This document shows, piece after piece, positions 1 to 7,397 of a stretch of 47,548 bases of DNA. Position 1 is the stretch's first letter; each line of letters opens with the position of its first letter. Below the pieces are notes generated by a model. That model did not search any database. It had not been told where the DNA came from and saw only the letters and a program-made list of their open reading frames with translations. The position numbers were made by a program, and so were the translations under genes. The DNA comes from JBBDJB01 sp040880125 (GTDB lineage Bacteria; Planctomycetota; Planctomycetia; Pirellulales; JBBDJB01): contig JBBDJB010000011.1 of NCBI GenBank assembly GCA_040880125.1, forward strand, positions 1 through 47,548, read 5' to 3'.

Positions 1-2
1 AC

Positions 3-1022
3 AGAACCTCCGCGAAGTCTAACCGCTTCGCTCGGCCCCTACATGGTTTCACGCTGATCGAGCTTTTGGTGGTGATCTTCATCATCGCCATGCTGCTGGC
101 GCTGCTGCTGCCCGCCATCCAGTCCGCTCGCGAAGCGGTCCGCAAGACGCAGTGCTCCAATAATCTCCGCCAGGTCGCCCTGGGCATCCGCACGTTCGAG
201 TCCGAGCGGCAGGAACTGCCCGCCCTGTACAACAACGGCTTCCTCGCGCGGCCGGCGATCCTGTTCGACGAGTTCCATTCGCACTCGTGGCAATCGGCCG
301 TCTTGCCGTTCATTGAAAAGCCGGCCGTTCACGCGCTGCTGGACTTCCGCGTGCCCAGCACCGACGCCCGCAATCAGGCGGCTATCAATAGCCGTGTGCC
401 GACGTTCGTTTGTCCTTCCACGGATAACTACAGCCCCCGTGTCCGCTGGCTGGCGCTCTTTGCGGACGGCCCCTCGCCGGGTCCGGCCATGCCGGAGCGC
501 ACCGCCGCGCGGACCGACTACCAGGCCGTGGTCGCAGTCCGATTCCCTCGCGACAGCAACCGGTTCCGCGATTCGGAGACGATCACCGGAGAATTCCAGT
601 TCGGCGCGTGGGGCGAACCGTCCTACCGCCGGCGGCAGGGTGGGCTCAACATCGACTACCGCACCGCACGGCTTTCCGACATCACCGACGGACTTTCCAA
701 CACGATGCTTGTCGCCGAACGCGCCGGGCTGCCCGACAAGTATGTGGGCCGCAAACTGGAGGGCACCATCGAGACGATCGACGACTTTGACGGCCAAGGC
801 CACGAAGGCGCCTGGGGAATCAGCACGCACTATCCGAACATGGCCATCTGGAATCAGCGCGTCAACGAGTCGAGCGGCGGCCTCTACAGCTTCCACACCG
901 GCGGAGCCTACGCCGCCTTCGCCGACGGCTCAGTCCGCTTTCTCTCCGAGTCGACCGATCTGGACGTGATCTTCGCCATCGCAACGCGATCGGGAGCGGA
1001 GCATGTGAATTTGCAGAAGTAG
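3..1022 (+). CDS. DUF1559 pseudopilin-like secreted protein, 5' end outside window
   Basis: The frame is open to the left edge of the window, so the true start lies upstream. About 339 residues are visible. Near the visible N-terminus is a type IV prepilin/pseudopilin motif, GFTLIELLVVI (bases 45-77), followed by a hydrophobic helix (IIAMLLALLLPAIQSAREA). The conserved block after the helix (CSNNLRQVALGIRTFE) and the C-terminal FADGSVRFLSESTD segment are hallmarks of the DUF1559 family, which is strongly expanded in planctomycetes. The family is presumed to be processed by prepilin peptidase and anchored at the inner membrane or assembled like pseudopilins; its exact role is not established. 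A first in-frame start inside the window would be TTG at 66, but that cuts the prepilin motif in half and is rejected. Confidence 0.93.
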   Translation, partial: RTSAKSNRFARPLHGFTLIELLVVIFIIAMLLALLLPAIQSAREAVRKTQCSNNLRQVALGIRTFESERQELPALYNNGFLARPAILFDEFHSHSWQSAVLPFIEKPAVHALLDFRVPSTDARNQAAINSRVPTFVCPSTDNYSPRVRWLALFADGPSPGPAMPERTAARTDYQAVVAVRFPRDSNRFRDSETITGEFQFGAWGEPSYRRRQGGLNIDYRTARLSDITDGLSNTMLVAERAGLPDKYVGRKLEGTIETIDDFDGQGHEGAWGISTHYPNMAIWNQRVNESSGGLYSFHTGGAYAAFADGSVRFLSESTDLDVIFAIATRSGAEHVNLQK

Positions 1023-1045
1023 AAGCGGGCCAATCGACTCACTGG

Positions 1046-1072
1046 GTGCCACTGCTGGCTCGTCCAGCAGTG
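1046..1072 (+). repeat. Palindromic repeat family C, copy 1
   Basis: Inverted repeat with arms CACTGCTGG and CCAGCAGTG around a short loop, preceded by GTGC and followed by a CTTTCGGCCC-like tail at about 1077-1086. Related copies are at 1635-1662 and, inverted, at 23668-23704. Confidence 0.75.
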
Positions 1073-1152
1073 TACTCTTTCGGCCCTTGTGATAACGCTT
1101 GAACCGGAACGCAACGTAGCCAATATGCGAAGTCATCACCGAACTAGGACAC

Positions 1153-1177
1153 GCACAGACAGGAATGTCTGTGCCAC
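1153..1177 (+). repeat. Palindromic repeat family A, copy 1
   Basis: 25-bp palindrome with left arm GCACAGACAGG and right arm AATGTCTGTGCCAC. It lies in the non-coding stretch between the DUF1559 gene and the convergent small membrane protein. It is the reference copy of a family found about twelve times in the window. Confidence 0.9.
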
Positions 1178-1193
1178 CAAATCAATCGCACCG

Positions 1194-1547
1194 TCAAGGA
1201 CGACGGTCATTGATCTTCGGAGCGGGTAAAAGGCACGCGAGAATGAATCCGCCAATTGCAATGATGGCAATCAACATTGGAATGATCGTATTGAGCATGC
1301 CGCCCATCTCGTCGAGTTGAGGGTTCACCACCAGCGCCACTACCGCAGCCAATTCGAACGCCACGAAATGCCACAGCACGGCATGCGGCTTGACTGGCCG
1401 TTGCCAATACACCGTGAGCCAATAGACGATGCCAAATATGCCAAAACCTACAAACGTGTCGACAAGTTCTCCGTCGCTTCCGCGCGTACAGCGGTACGTC
1501 CAGCCGCCCACGAAAAGTACGTAAAACCAAGGAAGAATCCAGGCCAT
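1194..1547 (-). CDS. Small hypothetical integral membrane protein
   Basis: 117 residues, not recognised as a named family. Hydrophobic stretches suggest four membrane helices: WILPWFYVLFVGGWTY near the N-terminus, FVGFGIFGIVYWLTVYW, VLWHFVAFELAAVVALVV, and IIPMLIAIIAIGGFILACLL near the C-terminus. The ATG at 1547 was chosen because a clear ribosome-binding site (AGGAG) lies 6 bases upstream; a TTG two codons earlier is less likely. The gene lies alone between two family C repeats, in a block of unrecognised genes that is less GC-rich than the rest of the window. Function unknown. Confidence 0.7.
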   Translation of the reverse strand: MAWILPWFYVLFVGGWTYRCTRGSDGELVDTFVGFGIFGIVYWLTVYWQRPVKPHAVLWHFVAFELAAVVALVVNPQLDEMGGMLNTIIPMLIAIIAIGGFILACLLPAPKINDRRP

Positions 1548-1634
1548 GCGCAACTCCTATTGCGACGTGCATTGATACTTGACTAGTGCTGGTTCGCACA
1601 ATCCAAGACGGTAACTTAGCTCGACCCTCGCCGA

Positions 1635-1662
1635 GTGCCACTGCTCACCTTGTCCAGCAGTG
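1635..1662 (+). repeat. Palindromic repeat family C, copy 2
   Basis: GTGCCACTGCT / CCAGCAGTG arms with a degenerate centre, again followed by a CTTTCGGCCC tail ending near 1677. Same orientation as the copy at 1046. Confidence 0.7.
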
Positions 1663-1709
1663 CTCCTTTCGGCCCGTGTAGAGAAGGATTAACAGGAACC
1701 TAAACCCAA

Positions 1710-2240
1710 TCAACCTACGGCGCCATCACTGGTGCCGCTACACGTACGCCGTACTTCGTCGGTCAGCGACATGGCGACCTTGCGAGGACTCCACAGTTGA
1801 CGAATTCGATCCCATACACCGCCAGGCGAGTCGTCGCGAAACACCAGCAGATCCCTACCGCGCAGGGCCTCCGGCCACAGGACGCGGCTCGTCAGGTCGG
1901 TCGACCCGGTCAGCGTAAACTCGAGGTCCGCGTGCAGATGTTCGCGCAGCGCCGACACCACCTCGTCCCGTCCTCGCGCGTACGACGATGCCAGGTACCA
2001 GTCGTCCGGCCCGGTGACCAGCACCAGGAAATAGTCGTCCGCGAAGGGACCTTCCTCGGTGGTCATCTCGCCGATGACTTTGATCCGGTCAATCTCCACG
2101 CTCCAGGCGCCAAGCACGTCCGACGAGTACTCGACCGCCCCGTCGCGCAGGCGAAGGAAGCCCGATTCGTCGATTGACTTGGAGACGTCCATCCTTGCAA
2201 CATACTCCAACGCCGTAGTAATGGCCAATCGAACTATCAC
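1710..2240 (-). CDS. Hypothetical protein
   Basis: 176 residues from GTG at 2240, or 160 from ATG at 2192 (MDVSKSIDESGFLRL). The sequence is soluble, acidic and mixed alpha/beta in character, with no signal peptide or membrane helix and no motif I recognise. With the GTG start, the first four bases overlap the stop codon of the upstream gene (GTGA), which favours translational coupling to the gene at 2237-2977. The ATG has a GGAG about 13 bases upstream, which is rather far, so the start is undecided. Expression together with the upstream gene is inferred from the overlap alone. Confidence 0.65.
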   Translation of the reverse strand: MIVRLAITTALEYVARMDVSKSIDESGFLRLRDGAVEYSSDVLGAWSVEIDRIKVIGEMTTEEGPFADDYFLVLVTGPDDWYLASSYARGRDEVVSALREHLHADLEFTLTGSTDLTSRVLWPEALRGRDLLVFRDDSPGGVWDRIRQLWSPRKVAMSLTDEVRRTCSGTSDGAVG

Positions 2241-2977
2241 GCAATGAAAACCACATCCGCATTGAAGTTACGTTTCATAATCGCCGCGAAGTCCGAGGGT
2301 ATTGTGTCGACCAGTTCCCAACACCGCCACTTTCGCGGGAACCACCACCACGGTCCGCGGAGTGTCTTCAACACGCACTGCTCAAACTCAGGATTGTCGG
2401 GCGCGGTATCGAGCGGGATGTCCGCTGGTACTGCCCACTCGCCCAAATCCGTGACGAAGCAGTGACCGTTGAAGTCCCAAGCGAGCCATACCCAGGGAGA
2501 AATCTCGATGCTTTCCGGCGATTCCGGGACCATCTCGGCAGATCCCAGCGTCTCCCAAAGCCTTTTGCTACTAGCATATTCCCATTCTCGCGAATGCGGC
2601 TTGGCTCTCCAGGGGCCAAATTTCCCGCACTCCATAACGACTTCGCCGTTTAATGCATGAAAAAGATAAACGTACTCGACAAGACTGGATGACACTTGAA
2701 GCGTTGCTGCTTTTTGGAAGTGATTGCCATGAATCCCAGGCTCTGTGTGGAGCACACTAAAAGTCTGCGGGCACGGCGAACTCGCCTCGTCGTTTGCATC
2801 CGCTTCCAACAAGCTCACGAGGCCCTGTTGCAGCTTGGTACAATAAGGCTGAACATGCGACGAGCAGCGACGCGGATCGAGCGGGCTTACCGAAATCACC
2901 GCCCGATTGGCTTCCGCGCGCTGCGCACCCTTTGCCAACAAGGCATTGATCCGCTCGTGCTTGGTTCGAAAGAACAT
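2237..2977 (-). CDS. Hypothetical protein
   Basis: 246 residues from ATG at 2977 (MFFRTKHERINALL). The frame stays open to 3112, but that extension reads through the family A palindrome at 3079-3103 (giving AQTFLSV, the typical translation of this repeat), so it is probably not coding. The C-terminal half is rich in Trp and aromatic residues (SPWVWLAWDFNGHCFVTDLG, GPWWWFPRKWRCWELVD) and looks like a compact globular domain; the N-terminal 30 residues are helical and charged. No family recognised. It overlaps the next gene by four bases. SMI1/KNR4-like or immunity-type proteins can look like this, but no defining motif is visible. Confidence 0.6.
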   Translation of the reverse strand: MFFRTKHERINALLAKGAQRAEANRAVISVSPLDPRRCSSHVQPYCTKLQQGLVSLLEADANDEASSPCPQTFSVLHTEPGIHGNHFQKAATLQVSSSLVEYVYLFHALNGEVVMECGKFGPWRAKPHSREWEYASSKRLWETLGSAEMVPESPESIEISPWVWLAWDFNGHCFVTDLGEWAVPADIPLDTAPDNPEFEQCVLKTLRGPWWWFPRKWRCWELVDTIPSDFAAIMKRNFNADVVFIA

Positions 2978-3078
2978 GGAATTCTCTGTGGCACAAATAG
3001 GGTGCCGCGTAGCTCGAAGCGCCACATCGTACGCAGCAACAACTTGATAATGCAAACATGGCACCATCCTATAGAATT

Positions 3079-3103
3079 GCACAGACAAGAATGTCTGTGC
3101 CAC
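3079..3103 (+). repeat. Palindromic repeat family A, copy 2
   Basis: GCACAGACAAG / AATGTCTGTGCCAC palindrome directly upstream of the minus-strand hypothetical gene starting at 2977. Confidence 0.9.
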
Positions 3104-3365
3104 GAATGGCACTTCCTGAAACGTAACCTGTTACCTTGAAACGACTAATCGCTGCTGCCATTGCATCCCAAACGAATCGGCACTTACACGCGGATTCGGT
3201 GCATGGAGATGTCGCTCGATCCACACGCTGCTTTCACGAATCGACGAATCGTCCGCACATCTCAGAAGCATTGCCACGATAGCACTGCTTAACTCTTAGC
3301 TAGTTGGAACTTACCAACTCGGGAAGTGCCCTTCGGCCCCGTGCGATTTTAGAAATGGTGTCACG
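3104..3365. other. Intergenic, no gene seen
   Basis: Together with 2978-3078 this separates two divergent genes by about 390 bases. It holds one family A repeat and, at 3322-3342, a GTGCCCTTCGGCCCCGTG string that resembles the tail following the family C repeats. No promoter could be assigned with confidence. Confidence 0.5.
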
Positions 3366-4118
3366 ATGAAACGTACAGATACGTTCATGCTGACCATGAC
3401 GGGTTTTGCCTTCGCCAACTTCATCTCGTACTTCGTGCGTAGCAGTACGCCTTTCGTGACGGTATTGGGGCGGCCTGCGGGCGTGCCGGTTTGGCATGAG
3501 ATGGTCGGCGTCCCATTCGTCCTATTTGACTACTCGTGGGGATACATAATACCCATTCTTCACGTACGGTGGATCAACTTGATTGCCAATTTTGCTGTGG
3601 CATTCACAGCCAGCTACGTTGCGGCGGTAAGCCTGGCAGACCGTCTGCCGCCCCTTTGGCCGGGGCAGTCCAGGTCATTCCGCTTTTCATTACTAGCGCT
3701 TTTCTTCATCATCACGCTTGCCGGCGTGCTCATTGCGATAGCGACTTTATCCCAATCCTGGGGTCTTCTAGTAAGGAACGTCGTGTGCCTAGCCGGACCG
3801 ATTGGCGTCTACTCTTGGTCCATGTATCGGCGGCGGACAAGTTGGGTTCTGCTAGTGGTAGCCGCGGTGGGATTGTCGATGTTGACCTCCGCGGTGGATC
3901 TCCGCTACGAGGAGAGACTGTTTTTTATCCAACCGGATTGGAGGACTGTGTTCTTGGATTGGGAGAAGTACTCTAATGGCGCCTTCACAAGGAGCATCAT
4001 TGGAGTCACGCTAATCCGGGCCTCCGTGACCGTCTTCGGCGTGTTATCAGTCTTGTTGATCTCTACTTACACTTATACCCTATTGCGACAGCACTTTCGA
4101 GATATTGTCAAATGTTGA
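3366..4118 (+). CDS. Hypothetical multi-spanning membrane protein
   Basis: 250 residues with about five or six hydrophobic segments: LTMTGFAFANFISYFV near the start, a segment around INLIANFAVAFTASYVAAV, FSLLALFFIITLAGVLIAIA, VVCLAGPIGVYSW, WVLLVVAAVGLSML, and a C-terminal VFGVLSVLLISTYTY. The phrase RFSLLALFFIITLAGV resembles a short helix motif common in small planctomycete membrane proteins of unknown role. No strong ribosome-binding site precedes the ATG at 3366. Base composition is visibly more A/T-rich than the downstream housekeeping genes. Function unknown. Confidence 0.65.
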   Translation: MKRTDTFMLTMTGFAFANFISYFVRSSTPFVTVLGRPAGVPVWHEMVGVPFVLFDYSWGYIIPILHVRWINLIANFAVAFTASYVAAVSLADRLPPLWPGQSRSFRFSLLALFFIITLAGVLIAIATLSQSWGLLVRNVVCLAGPIGVYSWSMYRRRTSWVLLVVAAVGLSMLTSAVDLRYEERLFFIQPDWRTVFLDWEKYSNGAFTRSIIGVTLIRASVTVFGVLSVLLISTYTYTLLRQHFRDIVKC

Positions 4119-4224
4119 CGCGGCGGCAAAAAGTCGTTGAGTTGGCGTTGCGTTTGGGCGAGGTTGCGCTAAATTCGGGAGATGCTTACATTACGCTACT
4201 CACATGCGAAGTACACAATTGCCG

Positions 4225-5409
4225 CTACCCGCCTGGAGGTACGTCTCCCGGTTTTGTGTGCCAGTCGATGGCTTGCTTTTGCTCTTCAGACAGCTTCATC
4301 TTTTTCGCCTGTTTGCGTGTCAACTTCACTGCGTGCATCTCGGCATTCGCAAACTCGCACGATTTGAAAATCGAATGCCGTAGGTCGGCGCCTCGCAGGC
4401 ACGACCGCACAAAAGTTGCTCGGTCGAAGTCTGTCGAGCGCAAATCACACTGGGTCAGGTCGGCGCCCGTAAAGTCCACGTTCTGCAAATCGTTCCAGCA
4501 CATGGTCGATTCGGTCAGGTCCGTATTCCTAAACGACACGTCCTCGAACCTCGATCTTCCAAAAAACGTCCGAGGAAGCGTCAGGTTCTCCAGTTTGACG
4601 TCACTGACCAACGTGCGGAAGAATGATACACCAAGGGGCGATTCATCGCCTTGTTGCGGACGATGATCAGGAATCGGGGGAGTCATGCCGTCTTCGTCTA
4701 CGTCCGGATATCCGAGCCGCTGAAGGAAAAGACATGACTGCTCATAAGTCAGCCGTTCACTCGGCTTCAAATCTGGCGCTATTGCATCTTGGACGACATC
4801 CTCGTCATCACGAGAGCCTGGGAAGGAAATGTGTCCCCCGGGAAGTCTGGCGTCCGTCGTAAGCCGCCAGCCTCGCTTCATCAACTCCTCGGCCTGCTCG
4901 CCTATGTAGCACCTTTCGATCTTGCGAAAACGCTGCTGGATCAAACTTTGGAACCTCGCATAGAGATCACAAGCGGTGGGATGAGTGGTGACGCGGCCAA
5001 CAGTGCCCATAATTACACAGTCATCACCGTATACTCCGCTAGGGCGTAGCACGACGGCCTTTTTCGTACTCGTCAATGAAACCGCCACGCGAGAAAATAC
5101 GATGTCCGGCGCTATCCAAGTCCATGGATGGGTTACTAAGTACGTGGGTTCGCTGCCATAGTTGCCGAATTCACACCTCCCTAGCTTTGGAATGTCCAAC
5201 CCGGACTTAATCGGTCGGAAAAGGCTGCGAAACCACGGCTGGTATGTTCGCCGATATCTCAACGACGTGACACTCTCGACGTCTGCCAGAACTCGCGCCC
5301 AATCATCATAAGTCGCGTGAATCCAGAACTCATCACCGAAATCAGGCTCACGACTAAACGCTCGCTTCAAGTTCCACAGCACACAGCGGCGGACGTGAGT
5401 GAGTTTCAT
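4225..5409 (-). CDS. Pentapeptide-repeat protein with unknown N-terminal domain
   Basis: 394 residues from ATG at 5409 (MKLTHVRRCVLW). The open frame extends to 5550, but there it translates a degenerate family A palindrome (ARKFLSV), so the later start is preferred. Residues about 1-250 form an uncharacterised globular region with no motif I recognise. Residues about 275-365 form tandem pentapeptide repeats of the A(D/N)LXX type (for example VDFTGADLTQCDLRSTDF, CLRGADLRHSIF), expected to fold as a right-handed quadrilateral beta-helix. The tail is lysine-rich (LTRKQAKKMKLSEEQKQAI). Pentapeptide proteins act as DNA mimics, effectors or scaffolds in different systems; nothing here selects between these roles. 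It closes the block of unrecognised genes. Confidence 0.75.
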   Translation of the reverse strand: MKLTHVRRCVLWNLKRAFSREPDFGDEFWIHATYDDWARVLADVESVTSLRYRRTYQPWFRSLFRPIKSGLDIPKLGRCEFGNYGSEPTYLVTHPWTWIAPDIVFSRVAVSLTSTKKAVVLRPSGVYGDDCVIMGTVGRVTTHPTACDLYARFQSLIQQRFRKIERCYIGEQAEELMKRGWRLTTDARLPGGHISFPGSRDDEDVVQDAIAPDLKPSERLTYEQSCLFLQRLGYPDVDEDGMTPPIPDHRPQQGDESPLGVSFFRTLVSDVKLENLTLPRTFFGRSRFEDVSFRNTDLTESTMCWNDLQNVDFTGADLTQCDLRSTDFDRATFVRSCLRGADLRHSIFKSCEFANAEMHAVKLTRKQAKKMKLSEEQKQAIDWHTKPGDVPPGG

Positions 5410-5522
5410 TTTAGCTGCTCGAGTTCGTTCGAGACTGCCGCCCGATACGTTGTCGCCTATACGCACAATATAGTGCGCTGCAACAGCGGATAGGAGCTGA
5501 TGCACCGCAGAAATAGAGTATC

Positions 5523-5547
5523 GCACAGACAGGAATTTCCGTGCCAC
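5523..5547 (+). repeat. Palindromic repeat family A, degenerate copy
   Basis: GCACAGACAGG / AATTTCCGTGCCAC. The right arm carries two changes that weaken the palindrome. Confidence 0.7.
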
Positions 5548-5596
5548 CAAATCGTAGCTCGCGCTCGTGAGAGTTCAGCCGGTTCCGCGCCGCCTC

Positions 5597-5636
5597 TGAA
5601 TTCTCACGAATTCAGCTACCAGAATGTCTGTGCCAC
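5597..5636 (+). repeat. Composite repeat: family B palindrome plus half of family A
   Basis: TGAATTCTCACGAATTCAGC (family B, arms GAATTC) followed directly by AGAATGTCTGTGCCAC, the right half of family A. The same B-then-A order recurs at 39895-40181 and 43114-43161. Confidence 0.75.
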
Positions 5637-5666
5637 CGACTAGCTAGTTATGCCCGACCAATACGC

Positions 5667-6761
5667 CTACTTCTTCCCCTTGCCCTGCTTCCGCGCAGCC
5701 AGCACGGGATCGCGCTTGAGCGGCAATTGAATCGCGCGGCCGGTTTCAGAGGACTTGTAAATGGCCAGGATGATCTCTACCGAACGGCGACCCTCAGGGC
5801 CGTCGACCGCCGGATCGCGGCCGTCGCGGATCGCGTCGATCACGTCGCGGAACTGCCGGGCGTGGCCGTGGTGGCCGATCGCGGCCGGGTCGCTCGCGCC
5901 GCCGCCACCGCTGACGTGCTGCTCCATCTTGCGGCGAATGGCCGCGTCGCGACGGTCCTTCTTCGCAAAGTCCCAGACCTTGATGTCCTCCTCTTCCATC
6001 ACCGCCGTGCCCTGCGATCCATGAATCTCCAGTCGCTTCAAGTAGCCAGGGTAGATGGCCGTGCTGGCCTCGATGACGCCCAGCGCGCCGTTTTCGAACC
6101 GCACCGCGGCGGCGGCGACGTCCTCCACCGCGATCCGCTGGTGCGCGAGCGTGCCGGTCATGGCGCGGATCTCGGCCACCGGGCCCATCAGCCACGTGAG
6201 CAGGTCGACGCTGTGAATGGCCTGGTTCATCAGCGCGCCGCCGCCATCGAGTTCCCAGGTGCCCCGCCAGGCGCCGCTGTCGTAATACTCCTGCGAGCGA
6301 AACCATTTTACGTAGGCGTCGCCGACGGTGAGCTTGCCGAAGCGGCCGTCGTCGATCGCCCGTTTGATCTGCAGGGCCGGCTCGTGGAACCGCGAGGGAA
6401 AGATCGCGGAGAGCTTCACCTTGTTGCGGCGGCAGGCTTCGATGATGCGGTCGCAGCGGGCCAGCGTGATCTCCAGCGGCTTCTCGACGATGACGTGCTT
6501 GCCGGCCTCGGCCGCTGCCACCGCCGGCTCCAGGTGCGCGCCGCTGGGCGTGGCGATGGTCACGACGTGGACGTCCGGATCGGCCAGCATCTCGTCCAGC
6601 TTGGCGTACGCGCGGCAGTTCTGTGCGTCGGCGAAGCGCTCGGCGGCGTCCTCGAAGGCGTCGAAGCAGGCCACCAGCTTGGCACCACGGACCTCGCCGA
6701 TCGCCCGGGCGTGAAACGCCGAGATCATGCCGCAGCCCACGATGCCAAAACCGATCGCCAT
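5667..6761 (-). CDS. Gfo/Idh/MocA family NAD(P)-dependent oxidoreductase
   Basis: 364 residues, the usual family length. The N-terminal Rossmann fold begins at once with GFGIVGCGMISAFHARAI, the dinucleotide-binding glycine motif. EKPLE (about residue 93) is the conserved EKP substrate/cofactor motif. GGGALMNQAIHSVDLLTWLMG (about 173-193) is the C-terminal domain signature with the conserved His. There is no signal peptide, so it is cytoplasmic. The family oxidises or reduces sugars and inositols; the substrate cannot be told from the sequence. The start is supported by GAGGAG 7 bases upstream. The basic tail (RKQGKGKK) is unremarkable. It stands alone, convergent with nothing, upstream of a repeat-rich gap. 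Confidence 0.93.
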   Translation of the reverse strand: MAIGFGIVGCGMISAFHARAIGEVRGAKLVACFDAFEDAAERFADAQNCRAYAKLDEMLADPDVHVVTIATPSGAHLEPAVAAAEAGKHVIVEKPLEITLARCDRIIEACRRNKVKLSAIFPSRFHEPALQIKRAIDDGRFGKLTVGDAYVKWFRSQEYYDSGAWRGTWELDGGGALMNQAIHSVDLLTWLMGPVAEIRAMTGTLAHQRIAVEDVAAAAVRFENGALGVIEASTAIYPGYLKRLEIHGSQGTAVMEEEDIKVWDFAKKDRRDAAIRRKMEQHVSGGGGASDPAAIGHHGHARQFRDVIDAIRDGRDPAVDGPEGRRSVEIILAIYKSSETGRAIQLPLKRDPVLAARKQGKGKK

Positions 6762-6788
6762 GTTGATGCTCCTCGTTTAACTGGTGAC

Positions 6789-6875
6789 CCGCGAGAAATG
6801 GAACAGGCACTTCGCCCCTACTCGGCGGCCCGAAAATAATCGTCGCATGCTCGGAGCCAGTCCCATTTTTCGCGG
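6789..6875. repeat. 87-bp inverted-repeat element (family D), copy 1
   Basis: The ends are imperfect inverted repeats of 20 bp: left CCGCGAGAAATGGAACAGGC, right GCCAGTCCCATTTTTCGCGG. The centre has no coding content. A related element is at 45453-45541 and a half copy at 35221-35250. The structure is that of a small non-autonomous inverted-repeat element. Confidence 0.7.
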
Positions 6876-7038
6876 AGGGTTGGTGGGAGTCCCGGCCGGC
6901 GCCGGGCGGGAAAGGGGTGTGATTATAAGAGCCGCTGCGCAGGCGTGCCAGGGTTGCGGGGTGGGGTCGCGGCGTGGACAGTGGCCGCTGTGGAGGCGAC
7001 GGATGATAGATGATATATCGAGAGTGAAGATGGTCGAA

Positions 7039-7266
7039 GACCCTCTCCCCGGCCCTCTCCCTGGGAGGGAGAGGGAGCACCTGGGACCCTCTCCCCGGCC
7101 CTCTCCCTGGAAGGGCGAGGGAGCACACCTGGGACCCTCTCCCCGGCCCTCTCCCTGGGAGGGAGAGGGAGCACCTGGGACCCTCTCCCCGGCCCTCTCC
7201 CTGGAAGGGCGAGGGAGCACACCTGGGACCCTCTCCCCGGCCCTCTCCCTGGGAGGGAGAGGGAGC
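7039..7266. repeat. Tandem array of hairpin units, 94-bp dimer
   Basis: Five units beginning GACCCTCTCCCCGG, at 7039, 7085, 7133, 7179 and 7227, alternate between 46 bp and 48 bp. Units 1 and 3 are identical, and so are units 2 and 4, so a 94-bp block is duplicated exactly, followed by a partial third block. Each unit holds a hairpin, CCCTCTCCCT-GGG-AGGGAGAGGG in the 46-bp form. A degenerate sixth hairpin follows at about 7289-7312. The rest of the 6762-7397 gap shows no gene. Confidence 0.9.
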
Positions 7267-7397
7267 ATATTTGCGGCGTTTTCCCTGGCCCTCTCCCGGA
7301 AAGGAAGAGGAAGTTCAAGGGTGCGCAGCTATCAAGCACGCTGCGCGACCTCGGGCGCTCTGGCTGCAAGCGCACCCCTGCGATACGATGGCCCGCG

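Noticed and set aside
2978..3112. N-terminal extension of the minus-strand gene to 3112
   Set aside because: The extra residues translate the family A palindrome (AQTFLSV), the same peptide given by other copies, so they are not part of the protein.
5410..5550. N-terminal extension of the pentapeptide protein to 5550
   Set aside because: It reads through a degenerate family A repeat (ARKFLSV) and lacks a ribosome-binding site.
5794..7128. 444-codon minus-strand frame covering the oxidoreductase and the repeat array
   Set aside because: Out-of-frame reading of the Gfo/Idh/MocA gene joined to translated hairpin repeats; Arg-rich and without domains.
7039..7266. CRISPR array
   Set aside because: The units are contiguous hairpins with no unique spacers and no cas genes; it is a tandem duplication.
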